Shown here piece by piece: positions 1 through 6,852 of a DNA stretch of 64,000 nucleotides (the stretch's first letter is position 1; every line of letters begins with the position of its first letter). Made by a program: the position numbers and the translations under genes. The notes beneath the pieces are model-generated. The model searched no databases. It was not told where the DNA came from and was given only the letters and a program-made list of their open reading frames with translations. Source of the stretch: Polaribacter sp. Hel1_85 (lineage in GTDB: Bacteria; Bacteroidota; Bacteroidia; Flavobacteriales; Flavobacteriaceae); the NCBI RefSeq assembly GCF_000766795.1, contig NZ_JPDS01000002.1, forward strand, positions 377,001 through 441,000, given 5' to 3'.

Positions 1-69
1 ATTTAATTAACAGGTAATTTAGAGTATAAATTAACCAATTCTGATGTTTTTTAAAGTTAAATACCACTA

Positions 70-77
70 TATATTTG
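70..77 (+). promoter_or_regulatory. Bacteroidota-type -7 box, duplicate copy 1
   Basis: TATATTTG fits the Bacteroidota consensus TAnnTTTG and lies 29 bp upstream of the first possible start codon. No clear TTG is seen at the expected -33 spacing; a T-rich stretch is there instead. The same box occurs at the same relative place in copy 2. Confidence 0.6.
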
Positions 78-106
78 CAGTGTTATTAATCTTAAAATGA
101 AAAGAA

Positions 107-691
107 ATGAGAACAACAATGAAAACAATTTTATTAGTAACATTAATGTTTGGAACATTAATTAGTTACGCAAATGAGAACACTAATACTACTAATACAG
201 TAGATGTAAAAAGAGTAAAAGTTGAATATAAAAATGTAAAAAAAGGTCAAGCTTTTATTATTAAAGACGAGAATGGAATAATTATATTTAAACAAAAATT
301 TCAAAGCTCTGGTACTTATTCTAAAACATTTGACTTAACCAATTTAGAAGATGGAATATATACAACAGAACTAGAAAAAGATTTTGAATATATTATTAAG
401 AAAATTGATGTTAAGAATGGATTTGTTACTTTTTTAAAGGAAGAAACTAAAAAAGTTTTTAAACCTGTAATTAGATCTAAAGGAGATTTGTTATTAATTT
501 CTAAAATTGCATTTAACAATCAACCTTTAAAAATAGATTTATATTATAAGGGAGATATTATTCACTCTGAAAAATTAGAAGGTAAAAATCTTGTAAACAG
601 AGTTTACAAATTATCTGAAACCGAAAAAGGAAACTACAAAGTAGTTATCAATACAGATAATAGAACTTACGTTAAAAGTTTTAATATCTAA
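107..691 (+). CDS. Small secreted protein, duplicate copy 1 (unknown function)
   Basis: This encodes a 194-residue protein with a clear Sec signal peptide (hydrophobic run after MKTILLV, cleavage near SYA-NE) and no cysteine, so it is a soluble exported protein rather than a lipoprotein. Two in-frame ATGs, at 107 and 119, are possible; the second begins directly with the signal peptide and may be the true start. The mature part is beta-rich with the phrases FDLTNLEDGIYTTEL and LSETEKGNYKVVI, which resemble the short beta-sandwich of DUF3244/Por-sorting-like domains, but I cannot name the family. It has its own promoter and terminator, so it is probably monocistronic. It differs from copy 2 at three residues (N/D, E/K, L/I). 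Confidence 0.8.
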   Translation: MRTTMKTILLVTLMFGTLISYANENTNTTNTVDVKRVKVEYKNVKKGQAFIIKDENGIIIFKQKFQSSGTYSKTFDLTNLEDGIYTTELEKDFEYIIKKIDVKNGFVTFLKEETKKVFKPVIRSKGDLLLISKIAFNNQPLKIDLYYKGDIIHSEKLEGKNLVNRVYKLSETEKGNYKVVINTDNRTYVKSFNI

Positions 692-737
692 AAAATTAGT
701 TAATTGTTCATCAAAACTACTGCTATATTTTGATGAT

Positions 738-767
738 AAAAGCGAGTCTCTATAGGACTCGCTTTTT
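738..767 (+). terminator. Rho-independent terminator, copy 1
   Basis: An AAAAGCGAGTC / GACTCGCTTTT stem with a 7-nt loop and a T run follows copy 1. The stem is identical to that at 1600-1628 but the loop differs. Confidence 0.85.
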
Positions 768-931
768 ATTTGTAAAATACTTTTTTCACCAATTATACTA
801 TGCATGCGTAGTATCTAAAATTATCAACAAAATATACTATATTAACTTAACAATTAATTAGTAATTAATTAACAGGTAATTTAGAATATAAATTAACCAA
901 TTCTGATGTTTTTTAAAGTTAAATACCACTA

Positions 932-939
932 TATATTTG
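932..939 (+). promoter_or_regulatory. Bacteroidota-type -7 box, duplicate copy 2
   Basis: TATATTTG is exactly 862 bp from the box at position 70. The sequence just downstream differs by one base (GCAGTG in copy 1, GTAGTG in copy 2), so both copies should be expressed. Confidence 0.6.
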
Positions 940-968
940 TAGTGTTATTAATCTTAAAATGAAAAGAA

Positions 969-1553
969 ATGAGAACAACAATGAAAACAATTTTATTAGT
1001 AACATTAATGTTTGGAACATTAATTAGTTACGCAAATGAGAACACTAATACTACTAATACAGTAGATGTAAAAAGAGTAAAAGTTGAATACAAAGACGTA
1101 AAGAAAGGTCAAGCTTTTATTATTAAAGACGAGAATGGAATAATTATATTTAAACAAAAATTTCAAAGCTCTGGTACTTATTCTAAAACATTTGACTTAA
1201 CCAATTTAGAAGATGGGATATATACAACAGAACTAGAAAAAGACTTTGAATATATTATTAAGAAAATTGATGTTAAGAATGGATTTGTTACTTTTTTAAA
1301 GAAAGAAACTAAAAAAGTTTTTAAACCTGTAATTAGATCTAAAGGAGATTTGTTATTAATTTCTAAAATTGCATTTAACAATCAACCTTTAAAAATAGAT
1401 TTATATTATAAAGGAGATATTATTCACTCTGAAAAACTAGAAGGTAAAAATATTGTAAACAGAGTTTACAAATTATCTGAAACCGAAAAAGGAAACTATA
1501 AAGTAGTTATCAATACAGATAATAGAACTTATGTTAAAAGTTTTAATATCTAA
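969..1553 (+). CDS. Small secreted protein, duplicate copy 2 (unknown function)
   Basis: This is the second copy of the 194-residue exported protein, with the same signal peptide and the same choice of starts (969 or 981). It carries D, K and I where copy 1 has N, E and L; the remaining base changes are mostly synonymous, which suggests both copies are under selection or very recently separated. Like copy 1 it has no cysteines and a beta-rich mature domain. It is followed by its own terminator and then by a convergent enoyl-CoA hydratase gene. Function is unknown. Confidence 0.8.
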   Translation: MRTTMKTILLVTLMFGTLISYANENTNTTNTVDVKRVKVEYKDVKKGQAFIIKDENGIIIFKQKFQSSGTYSKTFDLTNLEDGIYTTELEKDFEYIIKKIDVKNGFVTFLKKETKKVFKPVIRSKGDLLLISKIAFNNQPLKIDLYYKGDIIHSEKLEGKNIVNRVYKLSETEKGNYKVVINTDNRTYVKSFNI

Positions 1554-1599
1554 AAAATTAGTTAATTGTTCATCAAAACTACTGCTATATTTTGATGAT

Positions 1600-1628
1600 A
1601 AAAGCGAGTCTGAATTAGACTCGCTTTT
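1600..1628 (+). terminator. Rho-independent terminator, copy 2
   Basis: The stem AAAAGCGAGTC / GACTCGCTTTT is kept from copy 1, but the loop reads TGAATTA instead of TCTATAG. It ends 14 bp before the stop codon of the convergent hydratase gene and may serve both strands. Confidence 0.85.
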
Positions 1629-1642
1629 TATTTGACCTATTT

Positions 1643-2416
1643 TTAAAAATTAGGTTTTCTTTTACCTAAAAACGCCGAGGTTCCTTCTTTAAAATCATCT
1701 GTTCCAAAGCATTCTCCAAATTCTTCAATTTCTAAATCAAAACCATTAACACCATCTTTAAAACCAGCATTAATTGCTCTAATTGCTGCAGAAATTGCAA
1801 CAGAAGAATTCCTCATAATTTTACTCGCTATTTTTTCTGCTAATGGTAATAATTCGTCTTGAGAAGTAACATGATTAACCAAACCAGCATCTTTTGCCTC
1901 TTCAGCAGAAATCATACCAGCAGTCATAATCATTTCCATTGCTTTACCTTTACCAACTAATTGTGGCAAACGTTGAGTACCTCCATAACCAGGAATAACT
2001 CCTAATGAAACTTCTGGCAATCCCATTTTTGCATTATCTGACGCAATTCTAAAATGACAAGACATTGCCAATTCTAAACCTCCTCCTAGAGCAAAACCAT
2101 TAACTGCTGCAATTACTGGTGTCGCTAAATTTTCTACATAATCAAACAAAATTTCATGACCAAGTCTTGCCAAACCACCTCCTTCTTCCACAGAAAAATG
2201 AGAAAACTCAGAAATATCTGCACCTGCAACAAAGGCTTTGTCTCCACTACCAGTTAAAATAATTACTCTAACATCTTCATCATCTTCTAATGCTTCAAAT
2301 GCTATATTTAACTCGTTAATTGTAGTTTTATTTAAAGCATTTAATTTTTTGGGTCTGTTAATCGTTATTTGTGCTAAACTATCTTTTTTTTGAACTAAAA
2401 TATTTTCGAAATTCAT
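1643..2416 (-). CDS. Enoyl-CoA hydratase/isomerase family protein
   Basis: A 257-residue crotonase-fold enzyme of the usual family length, expected to hydrate trans-2-enoyl-CoA in fatty acid beta-oxidation or amino acid breakdown in the cytoplasm. The oxyanion-hole stretch AFVAGADISEF (61-71) and the second oxyanion segment FALGGGLELAMSC (108-120) are present. Both catalytic glutamates of true hydratases are visible: Glu115 in GGGLELAM and Glu135 in GLPEVSLG, spaced 20 residues apart as in rat crotonase. The GYGGTQRLP motif is also intact. It sits 34 bp downstream of the sensor kinase gene on the same strand and could be read from the same transcript, although no functional link is evident. 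The exact acyl-CoA substrate cannot be told from sequence. Confidence 0.92.
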   Translation of the reverse strand: MNFENILVQKKDSLAQITINRPKKLNALNKTTINELNIAFEALEDDEDVRVIILTGSGDKAFVAGADISEFSHFSVEEGGGLARLGHEILFDYVENLATPVIAAVNGFALGGGLELAMSCHFRIASDNAKMGLPEVSLGVIPGYGGTQRLPQLVGKGKAMEMIMTAGMISAEEAKDAGLVNHVTSQDELLPLAEKIASKIMRNSSVAISAAIRAINAGFKDGVNGFDLEIEEFGECFGTDDFKEGTSAFLGKRKPNF

Positions 2417-2450
2417 TATTTATTAATTTAATTACTATTTGATAACTTTA

Positions 2451-3908
2451 TTATTTCTTTGGTAAAACAACTGTAAAAACAGTTCCAACTCCTACTTTAG
2501 AGGTAAAAGAAATAGAACCATCATAGGCTTCAATTATATTCTTAATCATCGCTAAACCTAGTCCCATTCCACTCGTCTTTGTCGTAAACTTTGGTTCAAA
2601 TATTAGATCTTTTACCTCTTCAGATATTCCTTTTCCGTTGTCAGAAACTGTAATTTTTAGGTTATTTCCTTCTGATAAAACTTTTACTTCAATTAAAGGG
2701 TTTTCTTCTTTATCTGTTGCCTGAATTGCATTTTTAACCAAATTTGTTACCACTCTAATCAACTGAGTTTTATCTAAGTTAGCATATAATTCTTTTTCTT
2801 GTGGATGATACTTTATATATTTTTCATTAAAAATATCGATCGCAAACTTAACAACACTAATAATTTCTATTTGCTCTTTCTTTTGAGTAGGCATTTTTGC
2901 AAAATCAGAAAAAGCAGAAGCTATAGAACTCATTACATCTATTTGCTGAATTAAAGTTTGGCTAAATTCTGTTAATTTTTCTTTTGCTTTTTCATCTAAA
3001 GGATTAAATTTGCGTTCAAAACTTTGAACAGTTAATCGCATAGGAGTTAATGGATTTTTAATTTCATGAGCTACCTGTTTTGCCATTTCTCTCCAAGCTT
3101 GTTCACGCTCACTTCTTGCAAGTTTAGCGGCACTTTCTCCCAATTCATCAATCATATTATTGTAAGCTTCAACTAAAATTCCAATTTCTGAACTTGCTTT
3201 ACTTAAAATAATCTTTTCATTTCGTTTGTTTAAACGAGTTTGTTCCATTTTATCAGAAATGGTTTTTATGGATCTTGTAATATAACTTGATAAAAAATAA
3301 GCAATTGCGATTGCAATTAAAAACATTAAAATATATACCAAACCTAATCGCAACATAAACTCTTTTAACTCTTTTTCAATTTCTGAGTTGTCTTGCGTAA
3401 ATTGTATTTCTAAAATTCCAATTCTTTTAAATTTTGGATCATGAATAAAAGAAAATGAAGATTGAAAACCGATTCCTTTCTCTTCCCTAACCTTTAAAAT
3501 TTTATGATTTGAATTTTGAGACAGTTCTTTTAGAAGTTCTTGTGAAATTGGATGTGATTCTATCTTCTCAAAAGCACTTGCAATAGAAGATTTTAAAAGA
3601 TTACCTTGTAAATCATAAATTGAAATATTTAGTTTATTGATAGATGATATTTCATAAATACGTTCTTGAAATATTTTAGGTAAATTTTCTGTATTTACAG
3701 GATACGTAGTCTTATTCTTTAACTCTAATTCTATGGTTTCTTTTGTAGTTGCTTCTTTACGTTCAAAACGCTGAATATTATAATCTTTTGTCTGTTCATC
3801 ATATTGATAAATAGTTACCACCAATATTAATACTGATGCTAATAACACCAATAAAATCATTGATAAAAATATACGTATTCTTAAAGAAATCTTGTTAAAT
3901 CTACTCAA
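2451..3908 (-). CDS. Membrane sensor histidine kinase, NtrY-like
   Basis: A 485-residue two-component sensor kinase. One membrane helix lies near residues 11-33 and another near 188-209, bracketing an extracytoplasmic sensor region of about 150 residues with no recognised fold. A HAMP-like linker follows (about 207-260), then the HisKA box with His281 in VAHEIKNPLTP, and an ATPase domain with the N box NLVKNAIQAT, G1 DNGKGIS and G2 GMGLGLAM. The sequence AWREMAKQVAHE before the histidine is typical of Bacteroidota NtrY-type kinases. Translation appears to begin at TTG, two bases after the upstream lipoprotein's stop codon, so the two are probably translationally coupled. There is no response regulator next to it; its partner is elsewhere. 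Confidence 0.9.
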   Translation of the reverse strand: MSRFNKISLRIRIFLSMILLVLLASVLILVVTIYQYDEQTKDYNIQRFERKEATTKETIELELKNKTTYPVNTENLPKIFQERIYEISSINKLNISIYDLQGNLLKSSIASAFEKIESHPISQELLKELSQNSNHKILKVREEKGIGFQSSFSFIHDPKFKRIGILEIQFTQDNSEIEKELKEFMLRLGLVYILMFLIAIAIAYFLSSYITRSIKTISDKMEQTRLNKRNEKIILSKASSEIGILVEAYNNMIDELGESAAKLARSEREQAWREMAKQVAHEIKNPLTPMRLTVQSFERKFNPLDEKAKEKLTEFSQTLIQQIDVMSSIASAFSDFAKMPTQKKEQIEIISVVKFAIDIFNEKYIKYHPQEKELYANLDKTQLIRVVTNLVKNAIQATDKEENPLIEVKVLSEGNNLKITVSDNGKGISEEVKDLIFEPKFTTKTSGMGLGLAMIKNIIEAYDGSISFTSKVGVGTVFTVVLPKK

Positions 3909-3910
3909 AT

Positions 3911-4375
3911 TTAGTCAGTTTTTATTCTCTTTGTTTCCATTGTTAATAGATCATCAAAATCTCCATCTTCATCCCAATCATATGTACTTTTTCCTATAAA
4001 ACCTTCGTCAGTTTTTGTTATAAAATAACTCACTTTCATATCTCTACCTCCATAATTAAATTCTACTGTTAAAGAATCTTTTACAACATTCCACTTTCCA
4101 GTAGATTTTGAGACCTGTTCTCCTTTTTTGTTTTTAAACCAAGCAGAAAAAGTACCATCTTTATTGTATTTAGATTGCGCAACCAACGTTGGATTATTTT
4201 CAAATTTATCTTCATAAACCTGCAAAGAATCTGTTTTATTTACTGTAACCATTTCTATTTTTAGATAAGTTGTTTGCCAACTATCAACCATAAAATCTTT
4301 CGTAGAAAGTTCTGATTCACAACTCGCAAAAAGTATTCCAAATAGCGTAATAAAAAATAAAGTTTTTGTTTTCAT
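3911..4375 (-). CDS. Lipocalin-like lipoprotein of unknown function
   Basis: A 154-residue lipoprotein: signal peptide ending in the lipobox FASC (Cys near residue 19), then a beta-rich domain with alternating strands (DSWQTTYLKIEM, YNKDGTFSAWF, TGKWNVVKDSLTVEF) typical of lipocalin-like or DUF4923-type calycins in Bacteroidota. It ends two bases before the sensor kinase start, so it is very likely in an operon with that kinase and may modulate it or be its target; that is inference. No catalytic residues are recognisable. Confidence 0.7.
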   Translation of the reverse strand: MKTKTLFFITLFGILFASCESELSTKDFMVDSWQTTYLKIEMVTVNKTDSLQVYEDKFENNPTLVAQSKYNKDGTFSAWFKNKKGEQVSKSTGKWNVVKDSLTVEFNYGGRDMKVSYFITKTDEGFIGKSTYDWDEDGDFDDLLTMETKRIKTD

Positions 4376-4423
4376 TATAAAAAATATTTTGGAGTCTTAA
4401 AACTAGTATTTTAAGTCTCTAAT

Positions 4424-5581
4424 TTACAATTTATTTATCTCCTTTTTAGCAATTTCAAATTCTTCTGGAGTATTAACATTTCTAATGAAAGAATCATCAA
4501 TTTCAATTATTTCTACTTCAGAATTAATTAATACTTTTCTAGGACAAGAATAACCCTGGGCTAAATATTGTAATAAAATAGGATACGCCTTTGGTTCGTA
4601 TACAGTAATTAATGGTTCTGGAAAATCTTTACTTTTTCCTTTTATTGCAGTTGCAACTTTACTTGGATTTCTATGTTTTAATACCAACTGAATTACTTCA
4701 TCATTTACAAAAGGAACATCTGTTGCCAGCACAAACCAAGCTGAATTTGGATCTTTCTGAAATGCAGAACAAATCCCTCCAAAAGGGCCAAGGTTTAGAA
4801 AAACATCAGGAATTTCTTGAGATTTCTCGATTTCACTCGAAATGACATTCAGTTCCTCATTGTCACCTTGAGCGCAGTCGAAAGGTCTTACAGAATAAAA
4901 CGTTTCTAAATTATTGTTTTCTAACAATTCTTTAGAAAATTCTTTTTGAGGTTTTCCAAAATAATTGAGCTCAGATTTATCTGTTCCCATTCTTGTACTT
5001 TTCCCTCCTACTAAAACCAATCCTTTTACAGGAGCAATTTTTTCTTGAATTAGATTATTGATGTGATTTGCAATTTGATCAATGGCATCAATTGTATAAC
5101 AAGTAATGTTTTTTATCTGTGGATATTTTTCTTCTAGAAAACTAAAAAATTCAGTTTCTGAATTCAACTTTACTACAAACTGAATGCTATCTAACTGCTC
5201 TAACCTTTTTAAAACAGAAGCTTCTTTTGATTCATCTAAAATTAAAATTTGTTTTGCACCTTGGTAATGATTTCCATTGATAAAAACATAATCATATTGT
5301 GCAAATTGCAAGCGTTGTTCAAACTTGTTTATATTTCCTGATGTTGTAATTTGTAGGTTTCCTTGATGATGAAAAGTAAACTCCGACAACTTGTTTTTTG
5401 CTACATCTTTTGCATGTGAAGCATCAAAATATGCTAATTTATAGTTTGATAATTTCTCAGAAATTGTATGAACTAAATCCGAAATAACTCCACAATTTGT
5501 TCCAAGAAATGCAATTTCATTAGGAGCAAAATTATCAGTATCTCTTCTTTCTAAATTTGTATGTTTTTTGTGTTTTTTCAT
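4424..5581 (-). CDS. MobA-like nucleotidyltransferase with N-terminal MobB-like domain and repeat insert
   Basis: A 385-residue protein. Residues 184-380 form a MobA-type NTP transferase: LVLVGGKSTRMGTDKSEL (188-205) carries the GGxSxRMGxDK signature and LNLGPFGGICSAF plus LATDVPFV the later motifs, so it probably attaches a nucleotide (GMP or CMP) to molybdopterin. Residues 1-180 have a layout like MobB (FLGTNCGVISDLV near 25-37, YFDASHAKD near 51) but the P-loop GxGKT is absent. Residues 232-257 are encoded by a dispersed palindromic repeat lying in frame (4811-4888) and have no counterpart in MobA. It is the last of the molybdenum cofactor genes on this strand. If the insert disrupts folding the gene could be losing function, but the frame is open throughout. 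Confidence 0.78.
   Translation of the reverse strand: MKKHKKHTNLERRDTDNFAPNEIAFLGTNCGVISDLVHTISEKLSNYKLAYFDASHAKDVAKNKLSEFTFHHQGNLQITTSGNINKFEQRLQFAQYDYVFINGNHYQGAKQILILDESKEASVLKRLEQLDSIQFVVKLNSETEFFSFLEEKYPQIKNITCYTIDAIDQIANHINNLIQEKIAPVKGLVLVGGKSTRMGTDKSELNYFGKPQKEFSKELLENNNLETFYSVRPFDCAQGDNEELNVISSEIEKSQEIPDVFLNLGPFGGICSAFQKDPNSAWFVLATDVPFVNDEVIQLVLKHRNPSKVATAIKGKSKDFPEPLITVYEPKAYPILLQYLAQGYSCPRKVLINSEVEIIEIDDSFIRNVNTPEEFEIAKKEINKL
4820..4888. repeat. Palindromic repeat inserted in frame in the mobA-like gene
   Basis: Two 28-nt arms, 4820-4847 and 4861-4888, are imperfect inverted copies around a 13-nt loop; both begin or end in TGACA/TGTCA at the loop side. The arms resemble the intergenic palindrome at 5611-5688. 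Translated on the minus strand it gives FDCAQGD followed by ISSEIEKSQEI, a peptide I remember seeing repeatedly in flavobacterial proteins, which fits a mobile palindrome that tolerates coding regions. Confidence 0.8.
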
Positions 5582-5585
5582 TTTA

Positions 5586-5603
5586 TGCTGAATTTAATTC
5601 AGT
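5586..5603. repeat. Short hairpin repeat (CTGAAT...ATTCAG family)
   Basis: TGCTGAATTTAATTCAGT, just upstream of the mobA-like start. Very similar short hairpins lie at 25296-25314 and 30662-30679, all in intergenic DNA between co-directional genes. Confidence 0.45.
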
Positions 5604-5610
5604 TCAGTTA

Positions 5611-5688
5611 TGTCATTTCGACTTTATGGAGAAATCTCATAGCTATTAAGAGATTTTTCGACTTCATTTCATTTCGCTCGAAATGACA
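5611..5688. repeat. Intergenic dispersed palindrome, moaC to mobA-like gap
   Basis: The gap begins with TGTCATTTCGA and ends with TCGAAATGACA, with AAATCTC / GAGATTT further in, giving a long imperfect hairpin of about 78 bp. It is the intergenic relative of the repeat inside the mobA-like gene and separates moaC from it. Confidence 0.8.
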
Positions 5689-5694
5689 ATAAAA

Positions 5695-6171
5695 CTATTT
5701 ATTCTTAATATCCGATTTCCCTCCAGTTTTAACCAACAGTTTCACTTCTTTTATCACCATTTTTTGACTGATACTTTTACACATATCATAAATAGTTAAA
5801 CAAGTAATATTTGCACCTGTTAAAGCTTCCATTTCTACACCCGTTTTACCAGTAATTGTCACTTTACATAAAACTTCTATATTTTCAGAATCAATAATAT
5901 TAATATCAACATCTACTCCATTAATTAATAAAGGATGACACATTGGTATTAATTCTGATGTTTTTTTTACACCTTGAATTCCTGCAATAATTGCCGTTTG
6001 AAAAACAGGTCCTTTTTTAGTGATTAACTCATCATTTGTAAAATGAGCAATTACTTCTTTTCCTAAAAACATGGTTGCTTTTGCAATGGCAGTTCTTTTG
6101 GTAATTTTCTTATCAGAAACATTTACCATTTTAGGGTTTCCTTTTTTGTTGATGTGTGAAAAATCGCTCAT
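5695..6171 (-). CDS. Cyclic pyranopterin monophosphate synthase MoaC
   Basis: A 158-residue protein, full length for MoaC, which turns the MoaA product (3',8-cyclo-GTP) into cyclic pyranopterin monophosphate. Diagnostic motifs are PVFQTAIIAGIQGVKKT (55-71), IPMCHPL (75-81), GVEMEALTGAN (111-121) and TIYDMCK (126-132) with the catalytic Asp129 and Lys132; Lys52/53 match the other active-site lysine region. It lies downstream of moaA and moeA on the same strand, consistent with one molybdenum cofactor pathway, but palindromic repeats fill the gaps on both sides and may influence transcript stability. Confidence 0.96.
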   Translation of the reverse strand: MSDFSHINKKGNPKMVNVSDKKITKRTAIAKATMFLGKEVIAHFTNDELITKKGPVFQTAIIAGIQGVKKTSELIPMCHPLLINGVDVDINIIDSENIEVLCKVTITGKTGVEMEALTGANITCLTIYDMCKSISQKMVIKEVKLLVKTGGKSDIKNK

Positions 6172-6185
6172 ATTTTCTTTAAGTG

Positions 6186-6305
6186 TTCTCGATACAATTT
6201 CTATGGAAAATCGAAATCACTCGAACTGACAACCACTAGGTTCAAACTAGATAACACAATGTCACTTCGAGTGAAATTCTTTTTTCAATAATTTTGTATC
6301 GAGAA
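6186..6305. repeat. Dispersed palindrome, inward arm pair, overlapping the GIY-YIG gene end
   Basis: Arm 6186-6231 starts TTCTCGATACAA and ends ACTCGAACTGACA. Arm 6260-6305 starts TGTCACTTCGAGTG and ends TTTTGTATCGAGAA. They are inverted copies of each other separated by 28 nt. The second arm supplies the stop codon and last six codons of the nuclease gene. Confidence 0.85.
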
Positions 6306-6605
6306 GATTTTTAACTTTTTAAATTTCTTCTTTGCTAAATTAGGAAGTTTTTCATACTCATCATTAATCAAAGCTTCTTTTTTAACTTTCGACCATTTTT
6401 TTATTCTCTTTTCCCAATCAATTGCAAATCCTACATCAGAAAATTCTGCATAAAAAACTAATTCTAAAGGTCTTCTTTTATGAGTATAACTTTCTTGGTA
6501 TTTTCCTTGTTGATGCTCAAAAAACCTTTTTTCTAAATTTGATATAAATCCTGTATAGTATGTATTATCGGAACATTTTAAAATATAGAGATAGTAGATT
6601 TTCAT
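6285..6605 (-). CDS. Single-domain GIY-YIG endonuclease family protein
   Basis: A 106-residue protein with the GIY-YIG nuclease core: YYLYILKCSDNTYYTGF carries the two YxY/YYTG strands, followed by LEKRFFEHQQGKY (the catalytic arginine) and later the basic helix RIKKWSKVKKEALI; this is the small stand-alone (YhbQ/UvrC-N-like) class. I start it at Met in MKIYYLYI (6605); the open frame extends ten codons further up to 6635, but that extension (MYREHF...) is read from another repeat arm. The C-terminal FSIQNY and the stop also lie in a repeat arm. The gene is thus bracketed by palindromes inside an otherwise metabolic gene string, and may act on them. That role is inference; these small proteins are otherwise of unknown function. 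Confidence 0.85.
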   Translation of the reverse strand: MKIYYLYILKCSDNTYYTGFISNLEKRFFEHQQGKYQESYTHKRRPLELVFYAEFSDVGFAIDWEKRIKKWSKVKKEALINDEYEKLPNLAKKKFKKLKIFSIQNY

Positions 6606-6622
6606 TTTTGAAATTTTAAAAT

Positions 6623-6672
6623 GTTCTCGATACAAATTTTTTCGTTCCTCACAAATTCACTTCTACTAACAG
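6623..6672. repeat. Degenerate repeat arm upstream of the GIY-YIG gene
   Basis: TTCTCGATACAA at 6623 onward, then TTCGTTCCTCACAAATTCACTTC, aligns with the arm at 6775-6824 but has drifted. It gives rise to the non-native N-terminal extension of the nuclease frame. Confidence 0.6.
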
Positions 6673-6707
6673 AATATTTTCACTATTATTCATAATTAAT
6701 TACGCAT

Positions 6708-6824
6708 TGTCACTTCGAGTGAAATTCTTTTTTCAAGAATTTTGTATCGAGAAATTTTATGTTTTTCTAACGTGTTCTCGATACAATTTTTCTTCCTCTG
6801 TCAGAAAAATCACTCGAACTGACA
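6708..6824. repeat. Dispersed palindrome, outward arm pair
   Basis: Arm 6708-6753 (TGTCACTTCGAGTG ... TTTTGTATCGAGAA) is followed by inverted arm 6775-6824 (TTCTCGATACAA ... CTCGAACTGACA). The order is the reverse of that at 6186-6305, so the nuclease gene has repeat arms on both sides. Nothing else is seen in the 217-bp gap before moeA. Confidence 0.85.
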
Positions 6825-6852
6825 GTGTGTTAGCTAGTTTATATAAACTGAA

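Larger units (their letters stand above)
1..1628 (+). repeat. Tandem duplication, unit offset 862 bp
   Basis: Positions 11-770 and 873-1630 are near-identical copies carrying the same promoter, signal-peptide gene and terminator, offset by exactly 862 bp. I count about 12 base differences over the 585-bp coding part, three of which change an amino acid. About 90 bp between the first terminator and the second copy is unique in what is visible. The first copy begins right at the window edge, so further copies could lie to the left. The high identity, including non-coding DNA, points to a recent duplication or ongoing gene conversion. Confidence 0.95.

Noticed and set aside
797..812. Near-palindrome ACTATGCATGCGTAGT between the duplicate genes
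   Set aside because: A single short occurrence in AT-rich spacer DNA with no second copy or gene context.
6186..6824. Insertion sequence around the GIY-YIG gene
   Set aside because: No transposase, no target-site duplication that I can see, and the arms are short dispersed palindromes, so it is recorded as repeats plus a nuclease gene.
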